Source: Bacteroidota bacterium (GTDB lineage: Bacteria; Bacteroidota; Bacteroidia; JABEUT01). Taken from it: a DNA stretch of 36,160 bases. Under the pieces are notes generated by a model. The model made no database searches, was not told the origin of the DNA, and saw nothing but the letters and a program-made list of their open reading frames with translations. Below are positions 7,729-16,056 of the stretch, in pieces. Position numbers and translations under genes: made by a program. The stretch covers positions 1 through 36,160 of the forward strand of contig JABDHI010000028.1 of NCBI GenBank assembly GCA_013285655.1, written 5' to 3'. Every line of letters starts with the position of its first letter. The stretch's first letter is position 1.

Positions 7729-7847
7729 TAAACCCTGCTGTTTTGGCTCCAATTTCTCCATTCACAAATTTAGGTGTATATTTAATGCTTCAATTCAGTA
7801 AAAGGTTATTGTAAAAACGTCAATTTTGTAATTAAAATATAAAGAAA

Positions 7848-8495
7848 ATGGCAAAGAATTTTGTTTCAAACAAGGACGAGACCATTACCATGTTTAAAAA
7901 CCCATTTCTCGAAAAGCTTTCGAGAGTGCATTGGTCTGTACCACTGTTTTTGTATGTGCCAGTAGTATTTTACTTTTTGTACCGCGCAGCATTCGTTACG
8001 CAAATACAACCATTATATATAGTGGCGCTTTTTGTAGCCGGTGTTATTATGTGGACCTTTGCTGAATATGCATTGCATCGTTTTGTATTCCATACACACT
8101 TCCCCGGTAAATTTGGCGAACGCATGAGTTTTATAATGCACGGCGTGCACCACGACTACCCAAAAGACAGCAAGCGTTTGGTAATGGTGCCTACCATTAG
8201 CATACCATTGGCTTTAATATTTTATGCTTTGTTCTACGTAATATTTGGCGGTGTTTATTTAGCTCCGGTATTCTCGGGCTTTGTAGCAGGTTATTTGGTA
8301 TACGATATGACCCACTACGCAATACACCATTACAATACTAAAAACCCATATTGGTTAAAACTTAAGCAAACTCACTCACTGCACCATTATGGTAACGATC
8401 ACGACTATTATGGCGTTACATCCAGAATGTGGGATCATGTATTTGGTACCCTGCCTGAAGAAAAAGAGCAGAACAGCAACGAGGCAAAGGCCTAA
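7848..8495 (+). CDS. Fatty acid hydroxylase superfamily protein (fatty-acid 2-hydroxylase-like)
   Basis: 215 aa membrane di-iron oxygenase. The histidine clusters are HRFVFH (His77, His82), HGVHH (98-102), HYAIHH (156-161) and HSLHH (176-180). Together with DYPKDSKRLVMVP they resemble FA2H/Scs7 more than sterol desaturases. Hydrophobic segments at about 30-50, 56-76, 112-132 and 137-153 place it in the membrane. Expected reaction: O2-dependent 2-hydroxylation of acyl chains, perhaps those of the sphingolipids or ornithine lipids that many Bacteroidota make; the substrate is inference. A second Met at residue 15 (MFKNPF) is a possible start. Confidence 0.85.
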   Translation: MAKNFVSNKDETITMFKNPFLEKLSRVHWSVPLFLYVPVVFYFLYRAAFVTQIQPLYIVALFVAGVIMWTFAEYALHRFVFHTHFPGKFGERMSFIMHGVHHDYPKDSKRLVMVPTISIPLALIFYALFYVIFGGVYLAPVFSGFVAGYLVYDMTHYAIHHYNTKNPYWLKLKQTHSLHHYGNDHDYYGVTSRMWDHVFGTLPEEKEQNSNEAKA

Positions 8496-8503
8496 TTATT
8501 AAT

Positions 8504-8574
8504 TACCCCCAACCCCCTAAAGGGGACTCAGGAACGGTAATGTAATTAAAGCCCCTTTAGGGGTTTGGGGTTTG
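8504..8574. repeat. CCCCCTAAAGGGG-type palindromic repeat after the hydroxylase gene
   Basis: Two palindromic arms, ACCCCCAACCCCCTAAAGGGG (8504-8525) and GCCCCTTTAGGGGTTTGGGG (8551-8570), each self-complementary and complementary to each other. It lies immediately 3' of the hydroxylase stop and may cap that transcript. Confidence 0.6.
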
Positions 8575-8600
8575 CGGAGCTCAAACAATTCTGTTTTCTT

Positions 8601-8608
8601 TATCTTTG
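8601..8608 (+). promoter_or_regulatory. -7 promoter box (TATCTTTG), 4 bp before the next ATG
   Basis: Exact TAnnTTTG match ending only 4 bp before the ATG at 8613. With the usual 5-8 nt to the transcript start, the mRNA would be leaderless or nearly so. Confidence 0.45.
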
Positions 8609-8612
8609 AGTA

Positions 8613-9518
8613 ATGAAACCACTCCTCCTAGTCATCATCATTTCTTTATTGAGTATTTCTTGCTTTGCACAAGACGAAAAGGCTATTGAAAAGGATTTGG
8701 TAAACTGTTTTAAAAAGCGGGCCATCTATAATGATTCGATGCTATTGGTATATGGTATTGATATGCCGAAAGGTGGCGGTATTATACCTCCTTTGCACGA
8801 TTCAAGCATGACTCCGTATTCTTCACCAATAGTACCGGTAGATACTAACCTTGCTAACCGTGTGCTTTACTATACATCTAAATACCCGGTAACCCTTACT
8901 GCCGATTTTCAACTGTTGCAAGCGCAAGATGTAAACATTATGTCGTCGGATGATAGCCTGTTTAGAATATATGTTTGGGAAGAACAGCATAATATGGTTA
9001 GGCGCTTTTATCGAGCCGTGTTTCAATACAAAACGGGTAGCAAAGTAAACTCTTGCCTGTTGCCACATGCTGATACTTCATTAACCGGAGCTGCTCAAGC
9101 TTTCTTCGATAACATGTACACACTTGTTACTGCTACTAAAACCTATTACTTGGCTACGTATGTAAATAAGTATACCGCAACTAACCGCGAAGAAGGTGTT
9201 AAGGTATTTGCCATTGATAGCAATAAAGTAAAAGGTAAAATGAAATACCACTTGAACGATACCGTACATTTATTTAAAACCAAAACTGGTTTGCATAACG
9301 AACTCAGTTATAAGTATGACATTGTTGCATCGGGTGATGCAGGTTCTGATAATGGTATATCCTACGATTCAGCTAGCCAAAGCATTGAAATACCTGTAAT
9401 AACCGAAAGCGGCAAAATGACCGAGAGTCATATTACTTATAAGTTCAATGGCCAGTATTTCGAAAGAGTAGTAGAGGAGGAGAAGCCGAAAAAAAAGAAA
9501 TTAAAAATTAAGAATTAA
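8613..9518 (+). CDS. Secreted protein of unknown function
   Basis: 301 aa. The signal peptide MKPLLLVIIISLLSISCFAQ is probably cut after Ala19; the lipobox position -3 is Ser, so lipidation is unlikely. The mature protein starts acidic and contains aromatic, beta-rich segments (LFRIYVWEEQHNMVRRFYRA; HITYKFNGQYFERVVEEE). It ends in a strongly basic tail, KPKKKKLKIKN. I do not recognise a family. The start is supported by the signal peptide and the promoter box 4 bp upstream. It is followed by a 200-bp palindromic repeat region. Confidence 0.8.
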   Translation: MKPLLLVIIISLLSISCFAQDEKAIEKDLVNCFKKRAIYNDSMLLVYGIDMPKGGGIIPPLHDSSMTPYSSPIVPVDTNLANRVLYYTSKYPVTLTADFQLLQAQDVNIMSSDDSLFRIYVWEEQHNMVRRFYRAVFQYKTGSKVNSCLLPHADTSLTGAAQAFFDNMYTLVTATKTYYLATYVNKYTATNREEGVKVFAIDSNKVKGKMKYHLNDTVHLFKTKTGLHNELSYKYDIVASGDAGSDNGISYDSASQSIEIPVITESGKMTESHITYKFNGQYFERVVEEEKPKKKKLKIKN

Positions 9519-9536
9519 AAATTACGGTACAAAACG

Positions 9537-9732
9537 TCTGTGTAAATCTGAGTAATCTGTGGTGAAAAAATCAAGTATCAATCATACCTCAAATAGATTT
9601 CCACAGAATGTTTTCTTAGCGTGTATTTGTTCATAATTGTTCTTTCAATATTGAATTCACGAGAGCTGCGCCATTCTCTGCATACTCTGCGGTGAAAATT
9701 ATTCACCACAGATTACACAGATTTCCTCAGAT
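9537..9732. repeat. Long inverted repeat of the CACAGATTACACAGATTT type
   Basis: Left arm 9537-9566 (starts TCTGTGTAAATCTGAG) and right arm 9702-9732 (TTCACCACAGATTACACAG...) match over about 27 of 30 positions and are separated by 135 bp without an ORF. It fills the convergent gap between the secreted-protein gene and the pirin gene. A partial relative lies at 34115-34161. Confidence 0.65.
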
Positions 9733-9746
9733 TCTTAATTGGCGTT

Positions 9747-10460
9747 TTACGCCATAGGTATTTCCATCAGCAAAATCTCTGCCTTGTCTGATGAAGCTTC
9801 AATGCTTACTTTGTCAGTATCACTTATGCCCATACCATCTCGGCGGTTTAACTTTTCACCGTTAATGGTAAAGTCGCCTTCTAATATAAAGGCATATAAG
9901 CCGTTACCTTTTTTCTTTATGGTATAATCTGCCTTTTGGCCCTTGTCGAAGTTACCCATATGGAACCACGCATCCTGGTGTATCCACAAATTGGTTGCAT
10001 TTTCTTCAGGCGATATTATTTGTTGCAGTTTGTTCTTCCTGTCTTCAGCATGTAGGGTTACTTGCCCGTAACGTGGCACCACATTATCTACTTTCGGAAT
10101 CACCCATATTTGTAAAAACTTAACTGCTTTATCTTTATTGGCATTCATTTCACTGTGCGTAATGCCGCTACCTGCGCTCATTACCTGCACATCGCCATGG
10201 CGTATAACCTGCTCGGTGCCCATGCTATCCTTATGTTGCAGATCGCCCTCAAGCGGAATGCTTATAATTTCCATGTTGTCGTGTGGGTGTGCGCCAAAAC
10301 CCATTCCTGCTGCCACGGTATCGTCGTTTAGTACGCGTAGCATACCAAAGTGTACCCTGTCGGGGTTATAGTAATTGGCAAAACTAAAGCTATGGTAACT
10401 GTTCAGCCAGCCATGGTCTGCATGGCCTCTTGTGTTTGCTTTGTGCACTATTGTAGTCAT
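9747..10460 (-). CDS. Pirin-family protein (YhhW-like)
   Basis: 237 aa bicupin. The N-terminal cupin holds the metal ligands of pirins: His58 and His60 in GAHPHDNMEIISIPLEG, and His102 and Glu104 in GSGITHSEMN. FSFANYYNPDRVHFGMLRVLNDD (about 25-47) is a typical pirin opening. YhhW and human pirin can show quercetin 2,3-dioxygenase activity; the cellular role is unsettled. The C-terminal cupin (from about 165) is shorter, with GLYAFILEGDFTINGEKL. Start fixed by a TACCTTTG promoter box 39 bp upstream. Confidence 0.92.
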   Translation of the reverse strand: MTTIVHKANTRGHADHGWLNSYHSFSFANYYNPDRVHFGMLRVLNDDTVAAGMGFGAHPHDNMEIISIPLEGDLQHKDSMGTEQVIRHGDVQVMSAGSGITHSEMNANKDKAVKFLQIWVIPKVDNVVPRYGQVTLHAEDRKNKLQQIISPEENATNLWIHQDAWFHMGNFDKGQKADYTIKKKGNGLYAFILEGDFTINGEKLNRRDGMGISDTDKVSIEASSDKAEILLMEIPMA

Positions 10461-10498
10461 AAGTCGTAAGTAATTAGTCGTTAGTCAATTTTACAATA

Positions 10499-10506
10499 CA
10501 AAGGTA
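10499..10506 (-). promoter_or_regulatory. -7 promoter box (TACCTTTG) of the pirin gene
   Basis: TAnnTTTG match on the minus strand giving a leader of about 32 nt. Confidence 0.42.
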
Positions 10507-10581
10507 CTACCTATATACCCTTTTGGTGCTTAAACTAGATTAATTAATCAGTCTATAGTTGTCAGTCGTTAGGGTCTTTGT

Positions 10582-10597
10582 CCCCCGCCGGAGGGGG
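10582..10597. repeat. GC hairpin CCCCC...GGGGG downstream of the membrane-protein gene
   Basis: Five-base C and G arms around GCCGGA, 36 bp past the stop at 10633. It belongs to the CCCC-type intergenic palindromes. There is no T tract, so a terminator role is uncertain. Confidence 0.4.
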
Positions 10598-10632
10598 TAG
10601 GGGAGGATTGTATCATTTAAGACGTTTCTTAA

Positions 10633-11205
10633 TCAAAACGAAGTCTCCGAAGGATTTAAAGGACTGTCATTATAGTTTACAACAGCTTCCGGTGCTTCTT
10701 GTATTTTATTTGCCTCCGTTTTAATTTGGTTAAAAAGTTGGTAAGTCCAGCAATCGGTTACATTATATAATCCAACATATTGAACCCAAATTATCTTCCA
10801 CCCACGTCTAATTAATAATCGTGAAGGAACAAATACCGTATTTGATACATAATTTCTATAAGAAGAGGCGTAGGTAGTAATCTTGAGCCCGTTATTAATG
10901 TCTTGCTCTCCCTTATCAATTAATTTATCCAGTCTTCTTGTTTTCACACGTATGGTTTTTCTTGCGCTGTCAAGTACAACAGAGTCAAGTACCCAAACTT
11001 CACTTAAAATGAATAGCGGAATAAATAGAACTATAAGAATTGGAAACCCTACGATTACATACTTATCAAAGCCTTTAAAATATCCAATTGCTAAAAAGAA
11101 TAGCTCTTGTACATCAAAGAAGCAAATGGTTGCTACTATGCTTCGAAATACTCTTGTTTTAAAAGGAAGGTATCTTACTGGCTTAATTGTTAGAGTGGTA
11201 AGCAT
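10633..11205 (-). CDS. Hypothetical membrane protein
   Basis: 190 aa, unrecognised. Two hydrophobic segments (about residues 22-42 and 50-68) anchor a soluble, basic C-terminal part of about 110 residues with RKTIRVKTRRLDKLIDKGEQ. The arrangement suggests a two-TM protein with a cytoplasmic or periplasmic domain. It starts 4 bp after the stop of the Fe-S protein gene and is probably co-transcribed with it. No function is proposed. Confidence 0.7.
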   Translation of the reverse strand: MLTTLTIKPVRYLPFKTRVFRSIVATICFFDVQELFFLAIGYFKGFDKYVIVGFPILIVLFIPLFILSEVWVLDSVVLDSARKTIRVKTRRLDKLIDKGEQDINNGLKITTYASSYRNYVSNTVFVPSRLLIRRGWKIIWVQYVGLYNVTDCWTYQLFNQIKTEANKIQEAPEAVVNYNDSPLNPSETSF

Positions 11206-11209
11206 TCAA

Positions 11210-11434
11210 TTACTTCTTGTCATAGGTAATACTCAAAGCGCCGCTAGGGCACTGCTTAACCTGGTTAACAATCTTATCGGTAGTGCTGCTATTCTGTTCG
11301 ATCCAAGGCCTGCGGCGCGGGTCGAATACTTCGGGTAAGCCCCTGAAACATACACCACTGTGTATGCATACATGCGGTTGCCATACTATAGTTACTTCTC
11401 CGTTGCTGTAGTGTTTGGTTATTTTCCTTTCCAT
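11210..11434 (-). CDS. YjdI-like (4Fe-4S) mono-cluster protein
   Basis: 74 aa from the ATG at 11434. The pattern CIHSGVCFRGLPEVFDPRRR followed by CPSGAL fits the divergent single-cluster ferredoxin domain (Fer4_19) seen in YjdI-type proteins. Three cysteines are visible (Cys24, Cys30 and Cys61, counted from this start). The partners and redox role are unknown. A longer reading frame to 11482 exists, but its first codons are repeat DNA (11468-11556), so I start at MERKITK. It leads a probable two-gene transcript with the membrane protein. Confidence 0.85.
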   Translation of the reverse strand: MERKITKHYSNGEVTIVWQPHVCIHSGVCFRGLPEVFDPRRRPWIEQNSSTTDKIVNQVKQCPSGALSITYDKK

Positions 11435-11467
11435 GAGGTTTGATTTATTAATATAAAAATACAAATG

Positions 11468-11556
11468 GAACGCAGATGACACGGATTTTTTATGATTTGC
11501 ACTGATGAAATAAAATCAGTGATTATCTTATTCAATCAGCGTTATCAGCGTTCTAT
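11468..11556. repeat. GAACGCAGATGACAC palindromic repeat, copy A
   Basis: 89 bp. The ends AACGCAGATGACAC and GTTATCAGCGTTCTAT are inverted; an inner pair is ...CACTGAT / ATCAGTG.... Its minus-strand upstream edge abuts the stop codon of the 99-aa gene. It is a direct repeat of copy B, with about 85% identity by eye. Confidence 0.7.
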
Positions 11557-11559
11557 TTC

Positions 11560-11859
11560 TTAGTGCGTTTTAAGTTTCTCCACCAATTCGCTTGCCATAG
11601 GTTCAGCCGATATGCCATAGCCATTTACCAAAACACCTTTTACGTGGTTCTTGGGTGATGATATAGCATATAGGATAGCTTCATCATCGGGGTTGCTATC
11701 GCCTTCAAAGCGATAGAACTTATCTATCACAAAATCATCGTGGAATATTTTTAAGGTGCCGTCTTTGCAAATCAACGCATCACGCTGAATGTTGAAGTCT
11801 TCGGTATAACCTTGTTTCCTCAGCTCATTCATTGCTTCTGATAGGGTGTCGTAACTCAT
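11560..11859 (-). CDS. Small conserved Bacteroidota protein (labelled PRPP synthetase-like in relatives, probably a misnomer)
   Basis: 99 aa, soluble. It opens YDTLSEAMNELRKQGYTEDFN and continues KIFHDDFVIDKFYRFEG, NPDDEAILYAIS and VKGVLVNGYGISAEP. I recall proteins of this layout carrying the label phosphoribosylpyrophosphate synthetase. At 99 residues, with no PRPP-binding loop, it cannot be that enzyme. The gene is bracketed by two direct copies of a palindromic repeat that abut stop codons on both sides. Function unknown. Confidence 0.75.
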   Translation of the reverse strand: MSYDTLSEAMNELRKQGYTEDFNIQRDALICKDGTLKIFHDDFVIDKFYRFEGDSNPDDEAILYAISSPKNHVKGVLVNGYGISAEPMASELVEKLKTH

Positions 11860-11947
11860 GGGGTTTGTGCAATTAAAAATTAAGAATTTATAGACGGTAA
11901 ATTACAAAAAATTCGATAAAATGGAGGATAGAAAAGGTGGAAGACAG

Positions 11948-12037
11948 ATAGAACGCAGATGACACTGATTTTTTTATGATTTAAACTGATAAAAAATCAG
12001 TGATTATCTTATTAAATCCGCGTCATCTGCGTTCTAT
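11948..12037. repeat. GAACGCAGATGACAC palindromic repeat, copy B
   Basis: Near-perfect palindrome: ATAGAACGCAGATGACAC at one end and GTCATCTGCGTTCTAT at the other. Its right edge touches the clpB stop codon at 12038, so it would form the first hairpin of the clpB 3' UTR. Confidence 0.72.
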
Positions 12038-14671
12038 CTATTTATGACTAGCGACTTTCGACTTCTTCTTATCCGTCTCAATCGGTTTACGAAACACCAC
12101 CTTGTTGTCGAACACATCCATAACAATATCGCTGTTACGTTCAACCTTGCCTGCAAGTATCTCCTTCGATAATTCGTTGAGCACTTGTTTTTGTATAAGC
12201 CTTTTTACGGGCCTTGCACCAAAGGCAGGGTCGAAGCCTGTGCCGGCAAGCCAGGTAATGGCATCGTCGGTAGCGGTAATGCGTATGTCTTCAGCCGCCA
12301 GTTTCTTAACCACATCCTGAAGCTGAAGGTTAACAATAGCTTTCATATCGCTCTTAGCAAGCGGAGTAAACATGATAACCTCATCAATACGGTTCAAAAA
12401 TTCAGGGCGTAAGCTTTTACGTAATAAATCCATTACATCTTCGCGGGTACGTTCGAACACCTTTGAAGGATCCAGTTTATCATCGTCGTAGTTCTCTTGT
12501 ATAATATGCGAACCAATGTTCGATGTCATGATGATGATAGTGTTCTTAAAGTTCACCGTGCGGCCTTTACTATCGGTAAGGCGGCCATCGTCTAATACTT
12601 GCAACAATATGTTGAACACATCAGGATGCGCTTTTTCAATTTCATCTAACAACACCACTGAGTATGGTTTACGCCTTACGGCTTCGGTAAGTTGTCCGCC
12701 TTCATCGTAACCCACATAGCCTGGAGGTGCGCCAATTAAGCGTGATATGCTGTGCTTTTCCTGGTATTCACTCATATCAATACGCACCATATTACTATCG
12801 CTGTTGAAGAGATATTCTGCCAGCGCTTTAGCAACCTCGGTTTTACCTACGCCCGTTGTACCCAGGAAAATGAAGGAACCAATTGGTTTCTTTACATCTT
12901 GCAGGCCTGCACGGCTGCGTCGTATAGCATCGGCTACGGCTTCGATAGCTTCGTATTGGCCAACTACACGTTTGTGTAGTTCATCCTCTAAATGCAATAG
13001 CTTTTCTTTATCGCTCTGCATCATTTTGCTTACAGGTATACCCGTCCAGCGAGATACTACACCGGCAATATCTTCGCGGTCCACTTCTTCTTTTAGCATT
13101 TGCGAACCCTTGCCTTTTATAACATCCCATTTTTTTTCCATTTCGGCCAGGCGTTGTTCAGCATCCTTGGTTTTGCCGTAACGTATTTCGGCCACCTTGC
13201 CAAAATCGCTGGCACGTTCAGCCTGTTCAGCTTCCACTTTCAGGTTTTCAATTTCCAGCCTTATTTTATGTATGGCGTTCACCACTTCTTTTTCGCTGGT
13301 CCATTGTGCTTTCAAGTCCGAACGTTTGTCGCTCAGTTCAGCAATATCGTGGTTAAGCTGGCTTAGCTTGGTTTTGTCGTTCTCGCGTTTAATGGCTTCA
13401 CGTTCAATTTCAAGCTGACGTATCTTACGTTCTATCTCATCCAGTTCAACCGGTACCGAGTTTATTTCAAGGCGCAGTTTCGATGCAGCTTCATCAATAA
13501 GGTCAATAGCCTTATCGGGTAAAAAACGGTCGCTTATATAACGTTCTGATAATTCAACGGCTGCAACAATGGCATCATCTTTAATACGCACCTTGTGGTG
13601 AGCTTCGTACTTTTCTTTAATACCACGGAGGATTGATATAGCATCTTCTTCGCTCGGCTCATCAACCATTACTTTTTGAAAGCGACGTTCCAATGCTTTA
13701 TCTTTTTCAAAATACTTTTGAAACTCATTCAGTGTGGTTGCACCAATAGCCCTAAGCTGACCTTTTGCAAGGGCAGGTTTAAGTATGTTGGCAGCATCCA
13801 TAGCCCCATCGCCACCACCTGCACCTACAAGGGTATGTATTTCGTCAATAAACAAAATAACATCGTCGGCAGAAGTAACTTCTTTTACAACGGCTTTCAA
13901 ACGTTCTTCAAACTCGCCTTTGTATTTAGCACCTGCAATAAGCGCAGCCATATCCAGAGAGAATATCTTTTTGTTCTTTAAATTTTCCGGTACATCGCCA
14001 TTAACTATGCGAGTAGCCAAACCTTCGGCAATGGCTGTTTTACCCACGCCCGGTTCACCCACCAAAATGGGGTTGTTCTTAGTACGGCGAGATAATATTT
14101 GCAAAACACGGCGTATTTCTTCGTCGCGGCCAATTACAGGATCCATTTTACCGGCTTGTGCCAATGCACATAGGTCGATGGCATATTTGTTCAATGCGTT
14201 GTAGGTTTCTTCGGCACCACTGCTGGTAACGTTGCTTCCTTTACGCAGGTCGAGAATTGCTTTCTTCAAATCTTTCTCGTTCATGCCGTTGTCTTTCATC
14301 AGCTGGCCAATAACATCTTTAGTAGTTAAAAGGCCCAACAGCAAATGCTCAACCGATACATATTCGTCTTTAAATTCCTTTAAATAAGCAGTGGCTTTTA
14401 CAAGCGCCTGGTTAGCATCGGTAGATAAATATTGACCTGTAGCGTTTTCTACCTTAGGGTAGCGTTCAATTATCTTATCTAATGCCTGCTTAAAAATGGG
14501 CAGGTTTACGTTCAGCTTTTTAAATAGGAAGGGAGCAACATTCTCATCGACTTCTAAAATAGCTTTGAGTAAATGGCCGCTTTCAATATTTTGGCTACCT
14601 AAACCCACAGCAATTTGCTGAGCCTGTTGAACGGCTTCCTGAGATTTTAATGTGAAATTATTTAAGTTCAT
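12038..14671 (-). CDS. clpB: ATP-dependent disaggregase chaperone ClpB
   Basis: 877 aa hexameric AAA+ disaggregase working with DnaK/DnaJ/GrpE; cytoplasmic. In order: Clp-N repeats (1-145); NBD1 with Walker A GEPGVGKT (205-212) and Walker B VILFIDEIHT (271-280); the coiled-coil middle domain (about 405-525) that distinguishes ClpB from ClpA and ClpC; and NBD2 with Walker A GTTGVGKT (604-611) and Walker B SVVLLDEIEKAHPDV (from about 671). A short C-terminal oligomerisation region ends in a lysine-rich tail. Three palindromic boxes spaced 22 bp apart lie 134-192 bp upstream of the ATG and are the likely stress control. An AT-rich palindromic repeat lies between them and the ATG. Confidence 0.98.
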   Translation of the reverse strand: MNLNNFTLKSQEAVQQAQQIAVGLGSQNIESGHLLKAILEVDENVAPFLFKKLNVNLPIFKQALDKIIERYPKVENATGQYLSTDANQALVKATAYLKEFKDEYVSVEHLLLGLLTTKDVIGQLMKDNGMNEKDLKKAILDLRKGSNVTSSGAEETYNALNKYAIDLCALAQAGKMDPVIGRDEEIRRVLQILSRRTKNNPILVGEPGVGKTAIAEGLATRIVNGDVPENLKNKKIFSLDMAALIAGAKYKGEFEERLKAVVKEVTSADDVILFIDEIHTLVGAGGGDGAMDAANILKPALAKGQLRAIGATTLNEFQKYFEKDKALERRFQKVMVDEPSEEDAISILRGIKEKYEAHHKVRIKDDAIVAAVELSERYISDRFLPDKAIDLIDEAASKLRLEINSVPVELDEIERKIRQLEIEREAIKRENDKTKLSQLNHDIAELSDKRSDLKAQWTSEKEVVNAIHKIRLEIENLKVEAEQAERASDFGKVAEIRYGKTKDAEQRLAEMEKKWDVIKGKGSQMLKEEVDREDIAGVVSRWTGIPVSKMMQSDKEKLLHLEDELHKRVVGQYEAIEAVADAIRRSRAGLQDVKKPIGSFIFLGTTGVGKTEVAKALAEYLFNSDSNMVRIDMSEYQEKHSISRLIGAPPGYVGYDEGGQLTEAVRRKPYSVVLLDEIEKAHPDVFNILLQVLDDGRLTDSKGRTVNFKNTIIIMTSNIGSHIIQENYDDDKLDPSKVFERTREDVMDLLRKSLRPEFLNRIDEVIMFTPLAKSDMKAIVNLQLQDVVKKLAAEDIRITATDDAITWLAGTGFDPAFGARPVKRLIQKQVLNELSKEILAGKVERNSDIVMDVFDNKVVFRKPIETDKKKSKVASHK

Positions 14672-14682
14672 AATTCAGTTTT

Positions 14683-14767
14683 TAAAGTTTATCAAGTTCA
14701 TAAAGTTTTTAAAGTGCAGGAATTCTTCCTTCTAGCTTTATAAACTTTCTGCTTTATGAACTTTCTA
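14683..14767. repeat. AAAGTTTATCAAGTTCATAAAG palindromic repeat, copy A
   Basis: The arms AAAGTTTATCAAGTTCATAA and CTTTATGAACTTTC recur in inverted order around a GC-richer centre. A second copy, inverted relative to this one, is at 22832-22914. Both copies lie just upstream of minus-strand start codons. Confidence 0.6.
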
Positions 14768-14804
14768 CTATTTATGTATCAACTATCAGTCCATCCTCAA
14801 AAGT

Positions 14805-14863
14805 CTGCTAAAATGGCAGTGTTAGGCATGAAATAGGTCATGTATTGGGCTGAAAAATGTCAT
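14805..14863 (-). promoter_or_regulatory. Array of three imperfect palindromic boxes upstream of clpB
   Basis: Plus-strand reading: CTGCTAAAATGGCAG (14805-14819), ATGAAATAGGTCAT (14828-14841) and CTGAAAAATGTCAT (14850-14863). Centres are 22-23 bp apart, so all boxes face the same side of the helix. An exact copy of the third box, extended by one base, occurs at 16042-16056. The phasing is what the sequence shows; a stress-regulator operator is inference. Confidence 0.5.
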
Positions 14864-14891
14864 GTGCTAAGTGGTTGGTAATGAGGCGAAA

Positions 14892-15773
14892 TTAGAAATG
14901 GTCAGAAATGAAGGGAGGGGAGTATTCACCATTAAGAAACTCAACTGATAAAGAGTATATTACACTATAAGTTCTACCATTTATATTTGGAGCATTCATT
15001 TGTGATATAGTGAATTTCCAAAATACTCTTGTCCCGAACTCAGGCATATAATAGTAATATGAATTGGTCGGATTTGAGTTATGTTTTAACTCAGCTACTA
15101 TTCTTTTAACTCGTGACTTTAAACTATCAGTATATATATCTTGCTTTATATTATATTTTAAATCAAACTGTATTTGTCTTTTTAGCGCTTGGTTCACAAA
15201 CGAAGTATCTTTTTCAGAAAGCTGTTTTAACCCAATAAGTGAGTCGGCAAAAAGAAGCATGAATCTTTTTACATTTTGGAAGCTCCGCAAGTTAAGCCAA
15301 TAGGTTGCATATTCAAGGGCCATGTCTAATTGTCGTCTACTTTCTTCACTGTGTATTTTTTGATAGCAAATTTGATGTATAGCATAGTCATCCGATGCTG
15401 CTCGTACAATATCCCTTCCTCCTTCTTCGCCTCTATAATAAAAGAATGCTTCTTCTAGATGAAATGGGAATGCAAATTCGAAGTCTTTATCATTGGTGAA
15501 ATAAAATATATCATCATGTCCATGCATTCGCATTTTTATTCCAAGCGTTGAGTCACAGACTTCCTTTTTTACTTTAAGTAAATTGAAAGTATCAATTTTC
15601 CATGAGTAATATATGTCGAAGTTTCCAGTGCGTAAACCATCACTTATTTCGGCATTTCTAATCAAACTATTATAATGCGTTTTATCTTCCGCAACTGCTT
15701 GCTTTTCTTTAACAGTGGTGCAGGCTGCCAATAAGCATAACACAAAAAGGAATAAGCCGCTAAGTGGTTTCAT
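14892..15773 (-). CDS. Lipoprotein of unknown function
   Basis: 293 aa. The signal MKPLSGLFLFVLCLLAAC has a clean lipobox (LAAC, Cys18). The mature protein is mostly alpha/beta with a helical middle (RRQLDMALEYATYWLNLRSF; VKRFMLLFADSLIGLKQL) and an aromatic C-terminal part. I recognise no family. Codon use is more AT-rich than its neighbours. It is the only gene between the clpB upstream region and the REP-hairpin composite. Confidence 0.78.
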   Translation of the reverse strand: MKPLSGLFLFVLCLLAACTTVKEKQAVAEDKTHYNSLIRNAEISDGLRTGNFDIYYSWKIDTFNLLKVKKEVCDSTLGIKMRMHGHDDIFYFTNDKDFEFAFPFHLEEAFFYYRGEEGGRDIVRAASDDYAIHQICYQKIHSEESRRQLDMALEYATYWLNLRSFQNVKRFMLLFADSLIGLKQLSEKDTSFVNQALKRQIQFDLKYNIKQDIYTDSLKSRVKRIVAELKHNSNPTNSYYYYMPEFGTRVFWKFTISQMNAPNINGRTYSVIYSLSVEFLNGEYSPPFISDHF

Positions 15774-15833
15774 TTACCAAATATAGCGGAAGAAGGGGTG
15801 AAATCAAAACTTTTTAAATCTTATAAGTTGCTA

Positions 15834-15872
15834 GGATTTCTCATTTCGCTACGCTGCATTCGAAATGACAAA
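15834..15872 (-). repeat. REP element (reverse) of composite 1
   Basis: Reads GATTTCTCATTTCGCTACGC then TGCATTCGAAATGACA. Partner of the forward REP at 15948-15985. Confidence 0.7.
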
Positions 15873-15891
15873 GATTGTCGCTATATGGGAT

Positions 15892-15930
15892 AGGAGGGAG
15901 GGGCGCGGCTTCGCCGCGCCCCTCCCTCCT
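15892..15930. repeat. Perfect 18-bp GC-rich hairpin inside REP composite 1
   Basis: AGGAGGGAGGGGCGCGGC pairs perfectly with GCCGCGCCCCTCCCTCCT around TTC. Neither strand has a T tract after the stem, so it is not a standard terminator. The gap 15774-16147 holds this composite, the operator-like box at 16042 and the promoter at 16111. Confidence 0.8.
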
Positions 15931-15947
15931 CAAAAAAACATGCGCCA

Positions 15948-15985
15948 CTGTCATTTCGAACGGAACAAAGTGGAGTGAGAAATCT
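15948..15985 (+). repeat. REP element (forward) of composite 1
   Basis: Reads CTGTCATTTCGAACGGAAC and ends GGAGTGAGAAATCTT. Confidence 0.7.
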
Positions 15986-16041
15986 TATAAAATAACGGCG
16001 CTGATATTGTTAAGCATTATCCATAGGGAAGTTTGTTTGGC

Positions 16042-16056
16042 CTGAAAAATGTCATG
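16042..16056 (+). promoter_or_regulatory. Operator-like box identical to one upstream of clpB
   Basis: CTGAAAAATGTCATG, the same 15-mer as at 14850-14864. A weaker look-alike, CTGTAAATGAG at 16067-16077, is centred 23 bp further on. It lies 55 bp upstream of the -7 box of the T9SS gene. Confidence 0.42.

Noticed and set aside
15892-15930. Rho-independent terminator
   Set aside because: The stem is perfect, but neither strand has a T run after it; on the plus strand A follows. The REP composite context explains it better.
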